Source of the DNA: Flavobacterium hercynium
GTDB lineage: Bacteria; Bacteroidota; Bacteroidia; Flavobacteriales; Flavobacteriaceae
Reading direction: 5' to 3'
Assembly: GCF_002217285.1 (NCBI RefSeq)
Contig: NZ_MUGW01000021.1
Span: 1-64,000, forward strand
Length of the DNA: 64,000 nucleotides
Part shown: positions 35,278-44,719 of the stretch, one piece after another
Layout of the letters: every line of letters begins with the position of its first letter
How positions within the stretch are numbered: position 1 is the first letter of the stretch
The notes under the pieces: generated by a model
The model's input: the letters and a program-made list of their open reading frames with translations, nothing else
Told to the model about the DNA's origin: nothing
The model's database searches: none
Translations under genes and position numbers: made by a program

Positions 35278-36573
35278 TTAGAAATTAAACTGCGCCTGCA
35301 ATCTTAGTAAGTTTCCTTGCTGTCTGTTGACAGGAAGTGCGCTGTCCTGAAAAGTTCTGTCTGCAATAACGTATTGTGCTGTAAGTTCAAATGCTTCCAT
35401 TGGTTGCCATTCTACACCAATTTCGTAATCTCTAACAACATAACTTCTGGCATCTTTTTCATATTTTTTTCCTCCATCGTAATATTGAAATTTTGCGAAC
35501 GGATAAAGACGCTGTTTTTTTAGATCTAATTTATAATTCAGCATTACATATCCTCCATTTAGATCGGTTTCATCGATCGCATTGGTAACGGAATTGTAAC
35601 GAGGACCTGTACCAACGTTGTATTCTGTTTGAATTCCAAAAGGTCTGGGATACAAAACAAAGGTTGCTCCCACTCGCTGGTCTTTTACATACTGCGGATC
35701 GTTTACGGCAACTCCTTGTGAAACTTCTCCTGTAAAAGCCCATTTTCCGGTATATGCCTGAATTCCTGGTTCAATAATCTGACTGCCAATAACAAAAGGA
35801 TATGTTACTCTCGCTACTACGTTTAAGTCTCTGTTTCCGTCTAATCTATTCGCAATTTGTCCGTTGTAAACACCAAGACCAAAAACGCCAAAATCACCCG
35901 ATCCTTTAAAACCATCTTTGACTAACATTGCAAAACGTTCTCTTATTTCTTTTGGTGCCCAATAAAAGAACATTCCTAAATCACGCTCGTTTTGTATGGC
36001 ACTGTTCATAGCATCGTTACGATCTAACGTTAATCGCTGCGAACTTGATTGCATATTTTCGAAACCGTAAGGGATTTTACTTTGCCCTACGCGAAGGCGA
36101 TATTCTCTTTTTTTATCAAAAGAAACATCGAAATACAAATCGCGAATCTGAACAAAATTTTGAATACCACTACTTGGTGAACTTGCGAAATCAGGCTGAA
36201 AGTAGAAAAACACATTAGAATGTACCTGACCTGAAAATACTAAACGGGCTCGTCTGATAAAAAGTCCGTTGTTTGCCTGTGCGTCCGGAGCTGTAGAAGT
36301 TGTTCCCCACGATCTGTCGCACTGATCACAAGATACTTTGTCATTTGTAGAAAACAAACCATTGTAACGTATTTGTGCATAACCTCTTAAAGAGATTTTG
36401 TCGTACCAATGTTCATTATTACTAACTCCTGATTTGGTATCGGGAAGTTTTGCATTATTGATGGAATCCAGAAGGCGAATTACTTCTTTCTTTACATCTT
36501 CTTTTTTTAAATCCTGTGCATTGGCAACACACGTAATTAGCAATAAAACTGCAATTATTTTTCTCTTTATCAT
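35278..36573 (-). CDS. Phosphate-selective porin O/P family protein
   Basis: 431 residues. The signal peptide ends near CVANAQ. A barrel of the OprP/OprO family follows, recognised by ISLRGYAQIRYNG, FIRRARLVFSGQVHSNVFFYFQPDFA, RLRVGQSKIPYGFENMQSS and the last strand QGNLLRLQAQFNF. It forms an anion channel in the outer membrane. The gene lies directly downstream of the PhoR-like kinase gene on the same strand. It has its own upstream motif CCCTGTTAA-N7-TTAA (36644-36624), consistent with control by phosphate starvation. Confidence 0.92.
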   Translation of the reverse strand: MIKRKIIAVLLLITCVANAQDLKKEDVKKEVIRLLDSINNAKLPDTKSGVSNNEHWYDKISLRGYAQIRYNGLFSTNDKVSCDQCDRSWGTTSTAPDAQANNGLFIRRARLVFSGQVHSNVFFYFQPDFASSPSSGIQNFVQIRDLYFDVSFDKKREYRLRVGQSKIPYGFENMQSSSQRLTLDRNDAMNSAIQNERDLGMFFYWAPKEIRERFAMLVKDGFKGSGDFGVFGLGVYNGQIANRLDGNRDLNVVARVTYPFVIGSQIIEPGIQAYTGKWAFTGEVSQGVAVNDPQYVKDQRVGATFVLYPRPFGIQTEYNVGTGPRYNSVTNAIDETDLNGGYVMLNYKLDLKKQRLYPFAKFQYYDGGKKYEKDARSYVVRDYEIGVEWQPMEAFELTAQYVIADRTFQDSALPVNRQQGNLLRLQAQFNF

Positions 36574-36623
36574 TTTTTTTATCTAATGCACTACATTTCA
36601 GGATGCAAAGATGTATCACCAAT

Positions 36624-36644
36624 GTTAATAAATCATTAACAGGG
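36624..36644 (-). promoter_or_regulatory. Pho-box-like site upstream of the porin
   Basis: On the minus strand CCCTGTTAA-N7-TTAAC, 51-71 bases before the start codon, giving TTAA direct repeats with an 11-base period. The same pattern occurs at 38843-38863. E. coli PhoB also binds 11-base-spaced repeats (CTGTCAT type). A -7-like CATCTTTG lies 11 bases downstream, so the site would replace the -33 element. Confidence 0.5.
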
Positions 36645-36744
36645 CGTTATCATAATAAGAAGATTTGTTTCTAAATCGTTATGCAACTATTAATCGTACT
36701 GATAAACTTTATTCTAAGGTGCTTATCAGAATTTAAACTTACAA

Positions 36745-37824
36745 TTATTTAACTTCTGCTTTCACGTTTTTATGCGCTTTTTCGAGTGTAAACGAGAATT
36801 CAGATCCAATTCCGAATTCACTTTCAACATATACTTTTTCTTTATGCGCTTCGATAATATGTTTTACGATTGCAAGTCCTAAACCGGAACCTCCTTCAGA
36901 TCGGGTTCCGCTTTTATCTACTCTGTAAAAACGTTCGAAAAGTCGGGGAATATTTTGTTTCTCAACACCTTCTCCATTATCACTAATTCGAATTAAAACT
37001 TTTTTCTTGGTAAGGTTTACAACACCAACTTCTGTTGATCCGCCATCCTTACCGTATTTAATAGAGTTTACGATCAGATTTTCTAAAACCTGCTGAATCC
37101 TGTCCTGATCTCCGCGAACGATTAAAGATTTGGTATTCTTGTTTTCAAAACCCAAAGTGATTTTCTTTTTATCAGCTTTCATTTCTAATAATTCAAAAAC
37201 ATTCTCGATCAGCTCAACAATATCAAAATCCGTAATCATTAAATCCAGATCACCCGATTCCAGTTTGGTAATCATATCTAAATCTTCGACAATATAGATT
37301 AAGCGCTCCACACCTTTCTCGGCACGTTTCAAGTACTTTTTTCTGATATTTTTATCATCCATTGCACCGTCAAGCAAAGTCGAAACATAACCCTGAACGG
37401 TAAACAAAGGTGTTTTAAGTTCATGCGAAACGTTTCCTAAAAACTCTCTTCGATATTGTTCTCTGATTTCGAGCATTTCAATTTCGAGTTTTTTATCTGT
37501 AGCAAACTTTTTCACTTCTCGTGAAAGTGTTTCCATATCAGTAGTAATAGGCTGATTAATAAGTGTAGTAGATTCCAATAACGAAACCTCATCGTATATT
37601 TTCTTAACCCTTCTGTAAATGAAACGTTCTACTCTGTACTGCAAAACCAGAAATGAAAAAATATAAATGGAAACTATAAAAATTGATCCAAATGCAACTT
37701 GATGTTTTAATTGACTTTTATAAAACAAGGACATTAATACAAGCACAAAGCCTGTTGAAAAGAGACTTATGTACAATGCCGATTTTATAGCAAATTTGTA
37801 TGTTTTTTTAAAATTAATTTTCAT
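36745..37824 (-). CDS. PhoR-like sensor histidine kinase
   Basis: 359 residues. Two transmembrane helices (about 12-34 and 43-63) enclose a very short periplasmic loop, so sensing is probably through the membrane or a partner protein. The HisKA domain has FLGNVSHELKTPLF with the phosphorylated His. The HATPase domain has N-box VLENLIVNSIKYG, G1 DNGEGVEKQN, F-box LFERFYRVD and G2 GGSGLGLAIVKHI. It should phosphorylate the response regulator encoded 230 bases upstream. The short loop is typical of PhoR, which couples to the Pst transporter. Confidence 0.92.
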   Translation of the reverse strand: MKINFKKTYKFAIKSALYISLFSTGFVLVLMSLFYKSQLKHQVAFGSIFIVSIYIFSFLVLQYRVERFIYRRVKKIYDEVSLLESTTLINQPITTDMETLSREVKKFATDKKLEIEMLEIREQYRREFLGNVSHELKTPLFTVQGYVSTLLDGAMDDKNIRKKYLKRAEKGVERLIYIVEDLDMITKLESGDLDLMITDFDIVELIENVFELLEMKADKKKITLGFENKNTKSLIVRGDQDRIQQVLENLIVNSIKYGKDGGSTEVGVVNLTKKKVLIRISDNGEGVEKQNIPRLFERFYRVDKSGTRSEGGSGLGLAIVKHIIEAHKEKVYVESEFGIGSEFSFTLEKAHKNVKAEVK

Positions 37825-37925
37825 TGATACTATTTAATCATTTAGAGATTAAGAATGTTTGTATGTTGTTATCGAGCTAAAAAATTCTCCTGAATTATCA
37901 TTTGAACGAAACAAAGTTAACTCAA

Positions 37926-37977
37926 AAACCATATAAAAAATTAAAGTTCAAACGATCTTTAACTCCTTATATGGTTT
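37926..37977 (-). terminator. Nested inverted repeat between the regulator and kinase genes
   Basis: AAACCATATAA (37926-37936) pairs with TTATATGGTTT (37967-37977), with TTAAAG/CTTTAA (37941-37946 and 37957-37962) nested inside. Probable partial terminator after the response regulator gene. Confidence 0.5.
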
Positions 37978-38057
37978 ATATTTATGTGTCAGATTGATTT
38001 AATGTTGAATCTCAAACCTTAGTAACTTAGCAACTAAGAAACTCAGTACCTTAAAAT

Positions 38058-38741
38058 CTAAACTTCAAATTTGTAACCTACTCCTTTTATTGTTTTAAAA
38101 AGATCTTCACCAATCTTTTCGCGTAATTTTCTGATATGAACATCGATTGTTCTGCCTCCAACCACTACTTCATTGCCCCAGACTTTATCCAGAATTTCAT
38201 CTCTTTTAAAAACTTTTCCAGGTTTTGAAGCTAATAAATAAAACAATTCGAATTCTTTTCTTGGTAAAGCAATTTCTACATTGCCTTTAATAATCTTATA
38301 TTCTTCACGGTTAATCTCGATTCCGCCAACATTTAGAGTATCGCTAACGACTTCTTGTTCTTTTAACCTTCTTAACAAAGCCTTTACTTTGCTGACCAAT
38401 AATTTTGGTTTTATTGGTTTGGTAATGTAATCATCTGCACCAGCATCAAAACCAGCAACTTGAGAATAGTCCTCACTTCTTGCCGTCAAAAATGTTATAA
38501 TAACGTTATTTAATTCCGGAATTTTTCTGATGTGTTCACAAGCTTCCATACCGTCCATTTCTGCCATCATCACATCCATAATAATTAGATCCGGCATTTC
38601 TTTTTGGGCTTTTGCTATAGCGTCTTTTCCGTTTGAAGCTGTTACAATTTGATAGCCTTCCTGAGCAAGGTTATAGCCTACAATCTCCAGAATATCCGGT
38701 TCGTCGTCGACCAATAAAATCTTGGTTTGTGTTTTTTTCAT
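38058..38741 (-). CDS. PhoB/OmpR-type response regulator
   Basis: About 227 residues from MKKTQTKILLVDDEP; an upstream in-frame start at 38768 adds nine unlikely residues. The receiver domain has the acidic pair DDE near the start, phosphoacceptor Asp in LIIMDVMMAEMDG, Thr in FLTARSED and Lys in YITKPIKP. The OmpR-type winged helix follows (ALPRKEFELFYLLAS, GGRTIDVHIRKLREKI, IKGVGYKF). Together with the PhoR-like kinase and the flanking porin and TonB receptor it suggests a phosphate-response system. It is divergent from the TonB receptor, with the motif at 38843-38863 between them. Confidence 0.93.
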   Translation of the reverse strand: MKKTQTKILLVDDEPDILEIVGYNLAQEGYQIVTASNGKDAIAKAQKEMPDLIIMDVMMAEMDGMEACEHIRKIPELNNVIITFLTARSEDYSQVAGFDAGADDYITKPIKPKLLVSKVKALLRRLKEQEVVSDTLNVGGIEINREEYKIIKGNVEIALPRKEFELFYLLASKPGKVFKRDEILDKVWGNEVVVGGRTIDVHIRKLREKIGEDLFKTIKGVGYKFEV

Positions 38742-38830
38742 AAAGTAGCAAAAATTGAGTTTTATCATCAGATTTTATTGTTATAAATCTGATGTTTTTT
38801 GATTGCGATGGTAAATATAATAATAAATCA

Positions 38831-38863
38831 ACCGTTAAATTTCCCTGTTAACGGTAATTTAAT
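38831..38863 (+). promoter_or_regulatory. Pho-box-like site between the regulator and the TonB receptor
   Basis: CCCTGTTAA-N7-TTAAT at 38843-38863 matches the site upstream of the porin. It overlaps an 8-bp inverted repeat ACCGTTAA (38831-38838)/TTAACGGT (38848-38855). In the divergent region it could control both the receptor and the regulator's own gene. Confidence 0.5.
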
Positions 38864-38971
38864 CTCGTAACAATTTGATAATCTACAGCACACAAAAACA
38901 TAACAAGTGCCTAACATGAACTTTACAGTACGGTTCTTTCTTTGCCAAAAAATAAATTAAACACAACTAAG

Positions 38972-41725
38972 ATGAAATTCAATTTAAAATTTCTATTAAT
39001 TACATTATTTATCTGTTCGGTTTCGATCGCACAAAACAAAGGTACGATTTCTGGTGTATTATCAGACAAAGAATCAAACAATCAAGCACTACCTTTTGCA
39101 AATGTCCTATTAAAAGGAACAAACATTAGCGCTAACACTGATTTTGACGGAAAATATTCGCTAAGTGTTAATCCTGGAGATTACACTATAATTTTTAGTT
39201 TCGTTGGTTACGAATCTGTTGAGAAACCGGTAACTGTAGTTGCAGGTCAAACTACAACTGTTAACCAAGTCCTTACTTCAGGAGGTTATACACTTCAGGA
39301 TGTAGTAGTAAAATCTGCTGCAGTAAGCAAACAAAAAGAATCAGCTTTGCTTTTAGAGCAAAAAAATGCAGTTGACATTAAACAGTCAATTGGTGCACAG
39401 GAATTATCAAGAAAAGGTGTGGGCGATGTAGCTGCTGCCGTTGCAAAAACTTCTGGAGTTTCTAAACAAGAAGGAAGCAATAACGTATATGTTAGAGGAC
39501 TTGGTGACCGTTACAACTCTACTTCTATGAATGGATTACCAATTCCTTCAAATGATCCGGAGAGAAAAAACATTGCTCTTGACCTTTTTTCAACTGACAT
39601 TGTTGAATATATTTCAATCGACAAATCTTATGGATCAAGAATGTATGGTGACTTCGCCGGAGGAAATGTAGATATCGTTTCTAAAGATTACCGCGGAAAA
39701 GGAATGTTCGAAATTTCATTAGGATCTAAAGTAAACACTAACGCATTACAAAACGCGGATAACTTTTTATTATCACAAGGTCCAAGTAAAACAGGTTTTG
39801 TTTCTTACGGTGTTCCACAAAATGCTTTAGACGGATATAATTTCAAAAACAGTCTTAATCCTGGAAAAGAAAGTCCTTATGGAGGAAACTTTAATGTAAA
39901 AGCAGGAAAAACTTTCAACATTGGTGAAGAAGGAAAACTTAGCGTTTTTGGAACTGCAAGTTTTAACAATGGTTTCGAATATAGAGAAGGATTAAGTCAA
40001 AGTGTGAATGCTCAGGCTGCGTCATTAAAATCTTTCCAACAAGAAAAGTATACGTACAACACGAATACTACAGGAATGTTTAATGCGAACTATCGCCTTA
40101 ACAAAAACCATAAAATTGGATATAACTTCTTATTTATCAATTCATCTGAACAAACCAGAGATACTTATTTTGGAAGTGATCGTGATTATGATAATGAAAA
40201 TGCTAGTCTTCTCGTTCAAAGAGGTACATTCACACAAAACACTGTTTACATCAACCAATTGTTAGGAAACCACAAAGTGACTGATAAAATTGATTTTGAC
40301 TGGGGAGTTTCATACAACACCGTTAAAGGTGATATGCCGGACAGAACTCAAAACAAGATGTTCCGCAACACAGCAACTGGAATCTATACAATTGCTCAAA
40401 GAACAACTACTGACAACAACAGATACTATCAAAATTTGAAAGAAGATGAAGCAGCTGCTAATCTTGCTTTTACTTACAAACTAGGCGATAAAGAAGCTGG
40501 AGAATCTAAAGGGAAAATTGTAGCAGGTTATAATGGTAAATTTAAAAAACGTGATTTCGAAGCTATTCAATTTAACTTCCCTATAAGCCAGATTGGTCAA
40601 AATACTGCTGTAGATCCAAATAATTTAGATTCTTTCTTTAATCAGCAAAATTACAACAACGGTGTTTTCTCTATCAGTTCTTTTGCTGGAATGACACCTC
40701 AAACTTACGATGGTAAGCAAGATATTCACGCTGGATTTGCAAATATAGAATACAAACTAAGTGACAAGTTAAGCTCTGTTTTAGGTTTTAGATATGAAAA
40801 AATATCGCAAACAGTGAACTGGAGAACACAACTTGATGCAGGAGGAGGAACAAATACATTTGACAGAAATGAATTTTTACCAAGTGTTGCATTGAAATAT
40901 GAATTGAACGAAAAACAAAATCTTCGTTTGGCTGCAAGCAAGACGTATACATTACCTCAGTTTAAAGAACGTGCTTTGTTTATCTATGAAGATGTAATGG
41001 AGACTAAAATTGGTAACCCAAATTTATATCCTTCACAAAATTACAATCTTGACCTTAAATGGGAAATGTTCCCAAAAAGTGACGAATTGTTTTCTGTTAC
41101 TGCTTTCGGAAAATATATCTTAGATCCAATCAATGAGGTAATTGTTGCCTCTGCATCAAATGACATTTCATGGGTAAACATTGGAGATACAGGTTACGCT
41201 TACGGAGTTGAATTAGAAGCAAGAAAAAACATTTTTGAAATTGAAGGAGAATATACAAACAAATTATCTTTTGGTTTTAATGCTTCTTTAATGAAAACAT
41301 ATCAGGATATCGACAAGTTAAAAGTTCAAAAAGAGACACAAAACAAAATGAACATTAACCTTACAGATACCAATTCAGGTTTTACAGGAGCTTCTGATTT
41401 AATTTTGAATGCTGATTTATCTTATACCAAAAATTTCAAAAATGATTCTGGTATCATGGCAACACTTGCCTACAATCATTACTCTGACAAACTATACGCA
41501 ATTGGATCTGAAGGGAAAGGGAATTTAGTTGACAAAGCTATGGGTTCATTAGACCTTGTTTTCAAAACTAAACTAAACAAAAGCCTAGGAATTGATTTTG
41601 GAGCAAGAAACCTTTTAAATCCGGAATTCAAAAGAGTTCAGGAGAATGCTGGTGGAGACGTACTTGTTTTCAACTATAAAAAAGGAATGACATTTGGTTT
41701 AGGAGTAAATTACCAATTACAATAA
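38972..41725 (+). CDS. TonB-dependent receptor
   Basis: About 917 residues from MKFNLKFLLITLFICSV; the in-frame TTG at 38942 is less likely. A signal peptide ends near SIAQ. A carboxypeptidase-regulatory-like domain (about 20-110; GTISGVLSDKESNNQALPFANV) is followed by the plug (IGAQELSRKGVGDVAAAVAKTSGV, VRGLGDRYNSTSMNG) and a 22-strand barrel ending GMTFGLGVNYQLQ. It imports a ligand using TonB energy. It is followed by a beta-helix lipoprotein and a T9SS protein and lies next to the PhoB/PhoR pair, so the ligand may be a phosphorylated compound. This is inferred. Confidence 0.92.
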   Translation: MKFNLKFLLITLFICSVSIAQNKGTISGVLSDKESNNQALPFANVLLKGTNISANTDFDGKYSLSVNPGDYTIIFSFVGYESVEKPVTVVAGQTTTVNQVLTSGGYTLQDVVVKSAAVSKQKESALLLEQKNAVDIKQSIGAQELSRKGVGDVAAAVAKTSGVSKQEGSNNVYVRGLGDRYNSTSMNGLPIPSNDPERKNIALDLFSTDIVEYISIDKSYGSRMYGDFAGGNVDIVSKDYRGKGMFEISLGSKVNTNALQNADNFLLSQGPSKTGFVSYGVPQNALDGYNFKNSLNPGKESPYGGNFNVKAGKTFNIGEEGKLSVFGTASFNNGFEYREGLSQSVNAQAASLKSFQQEKYTYNTNTTGMFNANYRLNKNHKIGYNFLFINSSEQTRDTYFGSDRDYDNENASLLVQRGTFTQNTVYINQLLGNHKVTDKIDFDWGVSYNTVKGDMPDRTQNKMFRNTATGIYTIAQRTTTDNNRYYQNLKEDEAAANLAFTYKLGDKEAGESKGKIVAGYNGKFKKRDFEAIQFNFPISQIGQNTAVDPNNLDSFFNQQNYNNGVFSISSFAGMTPQTYDGKQDIHAGFANIEYKLSDKLSSVLGFRYEKISQTVNWRTQLDAGGGTNTFDRNEFLPSVALKYELNEKQNLRLAASKTYTLPQFKERALFIYEDVMETKIGNPNLYPSQNYNLDLKWEMFPKSDELFSVTAFGKYILDPINEVIVASASNDISWVNIGDTGYAYGVELEARKNIFEIEGEYTNKLSFGFNASLMKTYQDIDKLKVQKETQNKMNINLTDTNSGFTGASDLILNADLSYTKNFKNDSGIMATLAYNHYSDKLYAIGSEGKGNLVDKAMGSLDLVFKTKLNKSLGIDFGARNLLNPEFKRVQENAGGDVLVFNYKKGMTFGLGVNYQLQ

Positions 41726-41732
41726 AAAAGAG

Positions 41733-41762
41733 GTTAAGGGATTGACTTATCAATTCCTTAAC
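41733..41762 (+). other. Hairpin between the TonB receptor and lipoprotein genes
   Basis: GTTAAGGGATTGA (41733-41745) pairs with TCAATTCCTTAAC (41750-41762) with a single wobble. No T-run follows, so it is more likely a mRNA-stabilising or processing structure than a full terminator. Confidence 0.5.
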
Positions 41763-41863
41763 ATTCGATTAAAAAACATATAACAAACGCTTTACAACAG
41801 CTTAACGTTGATTCGGTCTTAAGTTCTCAACTTTGCATAAACACAAACTAATTAAAAAAAGTA

Positions 41864-43069
41864 ATGAAAAACACAATTTCAAAAATTTTCGGTTTAGCGG
41901 CACTATCGCTTGTAACACTTACAACATCTTGCTCTAGCGACAACAATGACGAACCAGTAGTTGAAGTACCATCTTCTACATTCGTGGTAAACAGAGACAA
42001 TCTTCAAGGAGAGATTAAAGATGGAGAAGTTATTTTAGAATCTGGAATTTACAAACTTACAGGAAAATTAGTAGTTAATGCTGGTGCAAAACTTACTATC
42101 AAAGCCGGAGTAACTGTTGAAGCTACTACATTAGACATAACAAAACTTGAGTCTATCAGATATATCGCAATTTCTCAAGGTGGAAAAATCGACGTTCAAG
42201 GAACAGCTACAACTCCTGTTGTTTTTACAGCTACAGATAAAAAACCAGCCGCTTGGGGTGGTTTAGTAATCTGTGGAAAAGCTCCAATCAACAAAGGAAC
42301 AACTGCTCAAGCTGAAGTTTCTGACTTAGCTTACGGTGGAACTGATGCTGCTGATAACTCTGGATCAATTAAATATTTAAGAATCGAATATCCTGGTTAC
42401 GCTTACACTGCTGATAAAGAATTCAACGGACTTTCTTTATTTGGAGTTGGAAAAGGAACTGTTATTGATTACGTTCAAATTTTCGAAAGCTCTGATGACG
42501 GATTCGAGTGGTTCGGTGGAACTGTTGATGCAAAACACTTAGTAGTTTCTAACAAAGATGCTGCATTAGTAGGTGATGATTTATTTGACTGGACTGAAGG
42601 ATGGAATGGAAATGGTGAAAACTGGTATGGAATCAGAACAAACGCTGGTAACAGAGGTATCGAAGCTGATAACAATTCTAACAACCACTTAGCTACTCCA
42701 ATTTCTTTCCCAACAATTAAAAACATAACTTTAATTGGTTTTGGTTCAAACGATACAAGTTCAGAGTCTCAAGCTTTCAAATTAAGAGTTGGAACTAAAG
42801 GTAAGTTTGACAACGTTGTATTAAAAGGATGGAAAGTTGGTTTTGATGTTCAACACACTGAAACTGTTGGATATATTGGAACTGATTTAATCGCAACTAA
42901 TGTTTCTTTCGAAGATGTAACTTCAAAAGCTGTAGCTAAAAATACAGATAATACAACTTTAGCTGAAGCTGACGCTTTTAAAGTTTTCACAGAAAAAGCT
43001 GATGCAACTGGAGCTGGAAACGGTTCAGGAGTTCCTACTTGGGCTCAAGGATGGACAAAAGGTCTATAA
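41864..43069 (+). CDS. Beta-helix lipoprotein paired with the TonB receptor
   Basis: 401 residues. A lipoprotein signal peptide has lipobox TTSC and a CSSDNNDEP tether after the cysteine. The mature protein has repeated short strands (GKLVVNAGAKLTIKAGVTVEA, KIDVQGTATTPVVFTATDKK, AAWGGLVICGKAPIN), typical of a right-handed parallel beta-helix. Similar proteins are often annotated, wrongly, as multidrug transporters. Its place directly after a TonB receptor suggests a surface lipoprotein that captures the receptor's ligand. Two terminators follow. Confidence 0.82.
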   Translation: MKNTISKIFGLAALSLVTLTTSCSSDNNDEPVVEVPSSTFVVNRDNLQGEIKDGEVILESGIYKLTGKLVVNAGAKLTIKAGVTVEATTLDITKLESIRYIAISQGGKIDVQGTATTPVVFTATDKKPAAWGGLVICGKAPINKGTTAQAEVSDLAYGGTDAADNSGSIKYLRIEYPGYAYTADKEFNGLSLFGVGKGTVIDYVQIFESSDDGFEWFGGTVDAKHLVVSNKDAALVGDDLFDWTEGWNGNGENWYGIRTNAGNRGIEADNNSNNHLATPISFPTIKNITLIGFGSNDTSSESQAFKLRVGTKGKFDNVVLKGWKVGFDVQHTETVGYIGTDLIATNVSFEDVTSKAVAKNTDNTTLAEADAFKVFTEKADATGAGNGSGVPTWAQGWTKGL

Positions 43070-43098
43070 TCTAAAAGACAGCAACATATTATAATAAG

Positions 43099-43123
43099 AA
43101 ACACTCTAATTTTTAGAGTGTTT
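43099..43123 (+). terminator. First terminator after the beta-helix lipoprotein
   Basis: AAACACTCTAA (43099-43109) pairs with TTAGAGTGTTT (43113-43123); T-run at 43125-43132. Confidence 0.88.
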
Positions 43124-43215
43124 CTTTTTTTTGCTTAAAAAGTAAAAGTTTAAGATTGGCTCTTAGCCCGCTATTATTGACATTACGCTAATCCACTCGA
43201 AAACAAAATGTTAAA

Positions 43216-43241
43216 AACATCCTAAAAACTCAGGATGTTTT
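43216..43241 (+). terminator. Second terminator in the same gap
   Basis: AAACATCCT (43216-43224) pairs with AGGATGTTT (43233-43241) followed by a T-run to 43247. Confidence 0.8.
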
Positions 43242-43299
43242 TTTTTGGTGCAATTTTTGTAATTTTTTTTTATTATATTTACTATTCTAAAATTTCGCG

Positions 43300-43641
43300 A
43301 TGGCAAAAAACTACTTTTATACAATACTCTTACTGGCTTTTTTATTTACAACTGGGACTTATGCTCAGGATAGTAAACAATCGTCAAAACCTCAGGAAGT
43401 AATTGCTACTATTGAGGGACTTAGCTTGTATCCTAACCCCGTTACAAACGGCAAAGTATATATTTCATCCCGAAATGATTTAGAAAAAGAAATTGTTGTC
43501 TTTGACCTTTTAGGGAAAAAAGTGCTTCAGGCTCATTTAACTTCAAAAGAATTAAACGTTGCTGATTTGACTCCGGGTGTTTACATCATTAAAATAACAG
43601 AAGAAAACACCACAGCAACACGAAAATTGATCATCCGATAA
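43300..43641 (+). CDS. Small T9SS type A sorting-domain protein
   Basis: 113 residues. The signal peptide ends near GTYAQD. The rest is little more than a type A C-terminal sorting domain: SLYPNPVTNGKVYIS, KEIVVFDLLGKKVLQ, LTPGVYIIKITEEN and a final TRKLIIR. The protein would be exported by Sec, then moved across the outer membrane by the type IX system, but it carries no cargo domain. It has its own AT-rich promoter region and a terminator, so it is probably expressed independently. Role unknown. Confidence 0.88.
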   Translation: MAKNYFYTILLLAFLFTTGTYAQDSKQSSKPQEVIATIEGLSLYPNPVTNGKVYISSRNDLEKEIVVFDLLGKKVLQAHLTSKELNVADLTPGVYIIKITEENTTATRKLIIR

Positions 43642-43661
43642 AATCGAAATAAATACACCAT

Positions 43662-43685
43662 AAGCCTCAAAGAAATTTGAGGCTT
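43662..43685 (+). terminator. Intrinsic terminator
   Basis: AAGCCTCAAA (43662-43671) pairs with TTTGAGGCTT (43676-43685), T-run to 43690. Confidence 0.88.
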
Positions 43686-43691
43686 TTTTTA

Positions 43692-43725
43692 TTGCTTTTA
43701 CGTGCTGCAATTATTTATATCTTTG
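43692..43725 (+). promoter_or_regulatory. Promoter of the LuxE/PaaK-like gene
   Basis: TTG (43692-43694), 23-base spacer, TATCTTTG (43718-43725). The likely transcription start, near 43731, lies only about 8 bases before the TTG start codon. Confidence 0.55.
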
Positions 43726-43738
43726 CACAAAAAAAGTT

Positions 43739-44719
43739 TTGATTACAGCCAACGATATATTTACGATTTCAAGTCAAAAGCAATTTGAAAAAATAGCCCT
43801 TAAAGTTTTTCGTTTTCAACACGAGAATAACGTGGTATATCGTGATTTCTGTAATTTTTTAAAAGTTAATCCGCAAGAAGTAAAATCACTACAGCAAATT
43901 CCATTTTTACCAATACAGTTTTTCAAAAGTCACGAAGTTGTTTCTAATTCAGATCTTCCACAGGTTACTTTTACCAGCAGTGGTACAACCGGAATGGTTA
44001 CCAGCCGCCATTTAGTTACAGATGTGTCACTTTATGAGGATAGTTATCGTAACGGATTTTCTCAGTTTTATGGCAATATCGAAGATTACGTTGTTTTAGC
44101 CCTTTTACCGTCTTATCTTGAACGAGATGGGTCTTCGCTTATTTATATGGTCGAAGATCTTATAAAGTTATCTAATCAGGCAGAGAGCGGGTTTTATTTG
44201 CACAATCACGACGACTTAATTAAAAAATTAACGGCTCTTGATGAAGCAGGTCAAAATGTAATTCTGATTGGCGTAACTTATGCTTTGTTGGATTTGATTG
44301 AAAAACATCAATTCAACCTTCAAAACACCATTATTATGGAAACAGGAGGAATGAAAGGCAAACGTAAAGAAATGATTCGCGAGGAATTGCACGAACAACT
44401 TTGCCAAGGTTTTGGCGTATCTGCGATTCATTCAGAATATGGCATGACCGAATTACTTGCGCAAGCGTATTCTCTTGGAGAAGGCGTATTCGAATGTCCT
44501 TCCTGGATGCATATTCTTGTTCGTGATCCGGAAGACGCTTTGACTTATGTAAAAGATGGAAAAACAGGCGGAATAAATGTGATTGATTTAGCTAATATAA
44601 ATTCTTGCTCCTTTATTGCCACACAAGATTTAGGCAAAAAAAATCCCAACAACTCTTTCGAGGTATTGGGACGTTTTGATAATTCTGATATTCGTGGTTG
44701 TAATCTAATGGTTCTTTAA
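43739..44719 (+). CDS. LuxE/PaaK-family acyl-adenylating protein
   Basis: 326 residues with a TTG start; no ATG lies close to it and the reading MITANDIFTISS looks natural. The adenylate-forming P-loop TFTSSGTTGMVTSRHL (about 77-92) and the later ETGGMKGKRKE and SEYGMTELLAQAYS match LuxE/PaaK-type acyl-protein synthetases. In Bacteroidota this gene is usually alone and thought to activate a fatty or aryl acid as acyl-AMP; the acceptor is unknown. The mRNA may have almost no leader. Confidence 0.87.
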   Translation: MITANDIFTISSQKQFEKIALKVFRFQHENNVVYRDFCNFLKVNPQEVKSLQQIPFLPIQFFKSHEVVSNSDLPQVTFTSSGTTGMVTSRHLVTDVSLYEDSYRNGFSQFYGNIEDYVVLALLPSYLERDGSSLIYMVEDLIKLSNQAESGFYLHNHDDLIKKLTALDEAGQNVILIGVTYALLDLIEKHQFNLQNTIIMETGGMKGKRKEMIREELHEQLCQGFGVSAIHSEYGMTELLAQAYSLGEGVFECPSWMHILVRDPEDALTYVKDGKTGGINVIDLANINSCSFIATQDLGKKNPNNSFEVLGRFDNSDIRGCNLMVL

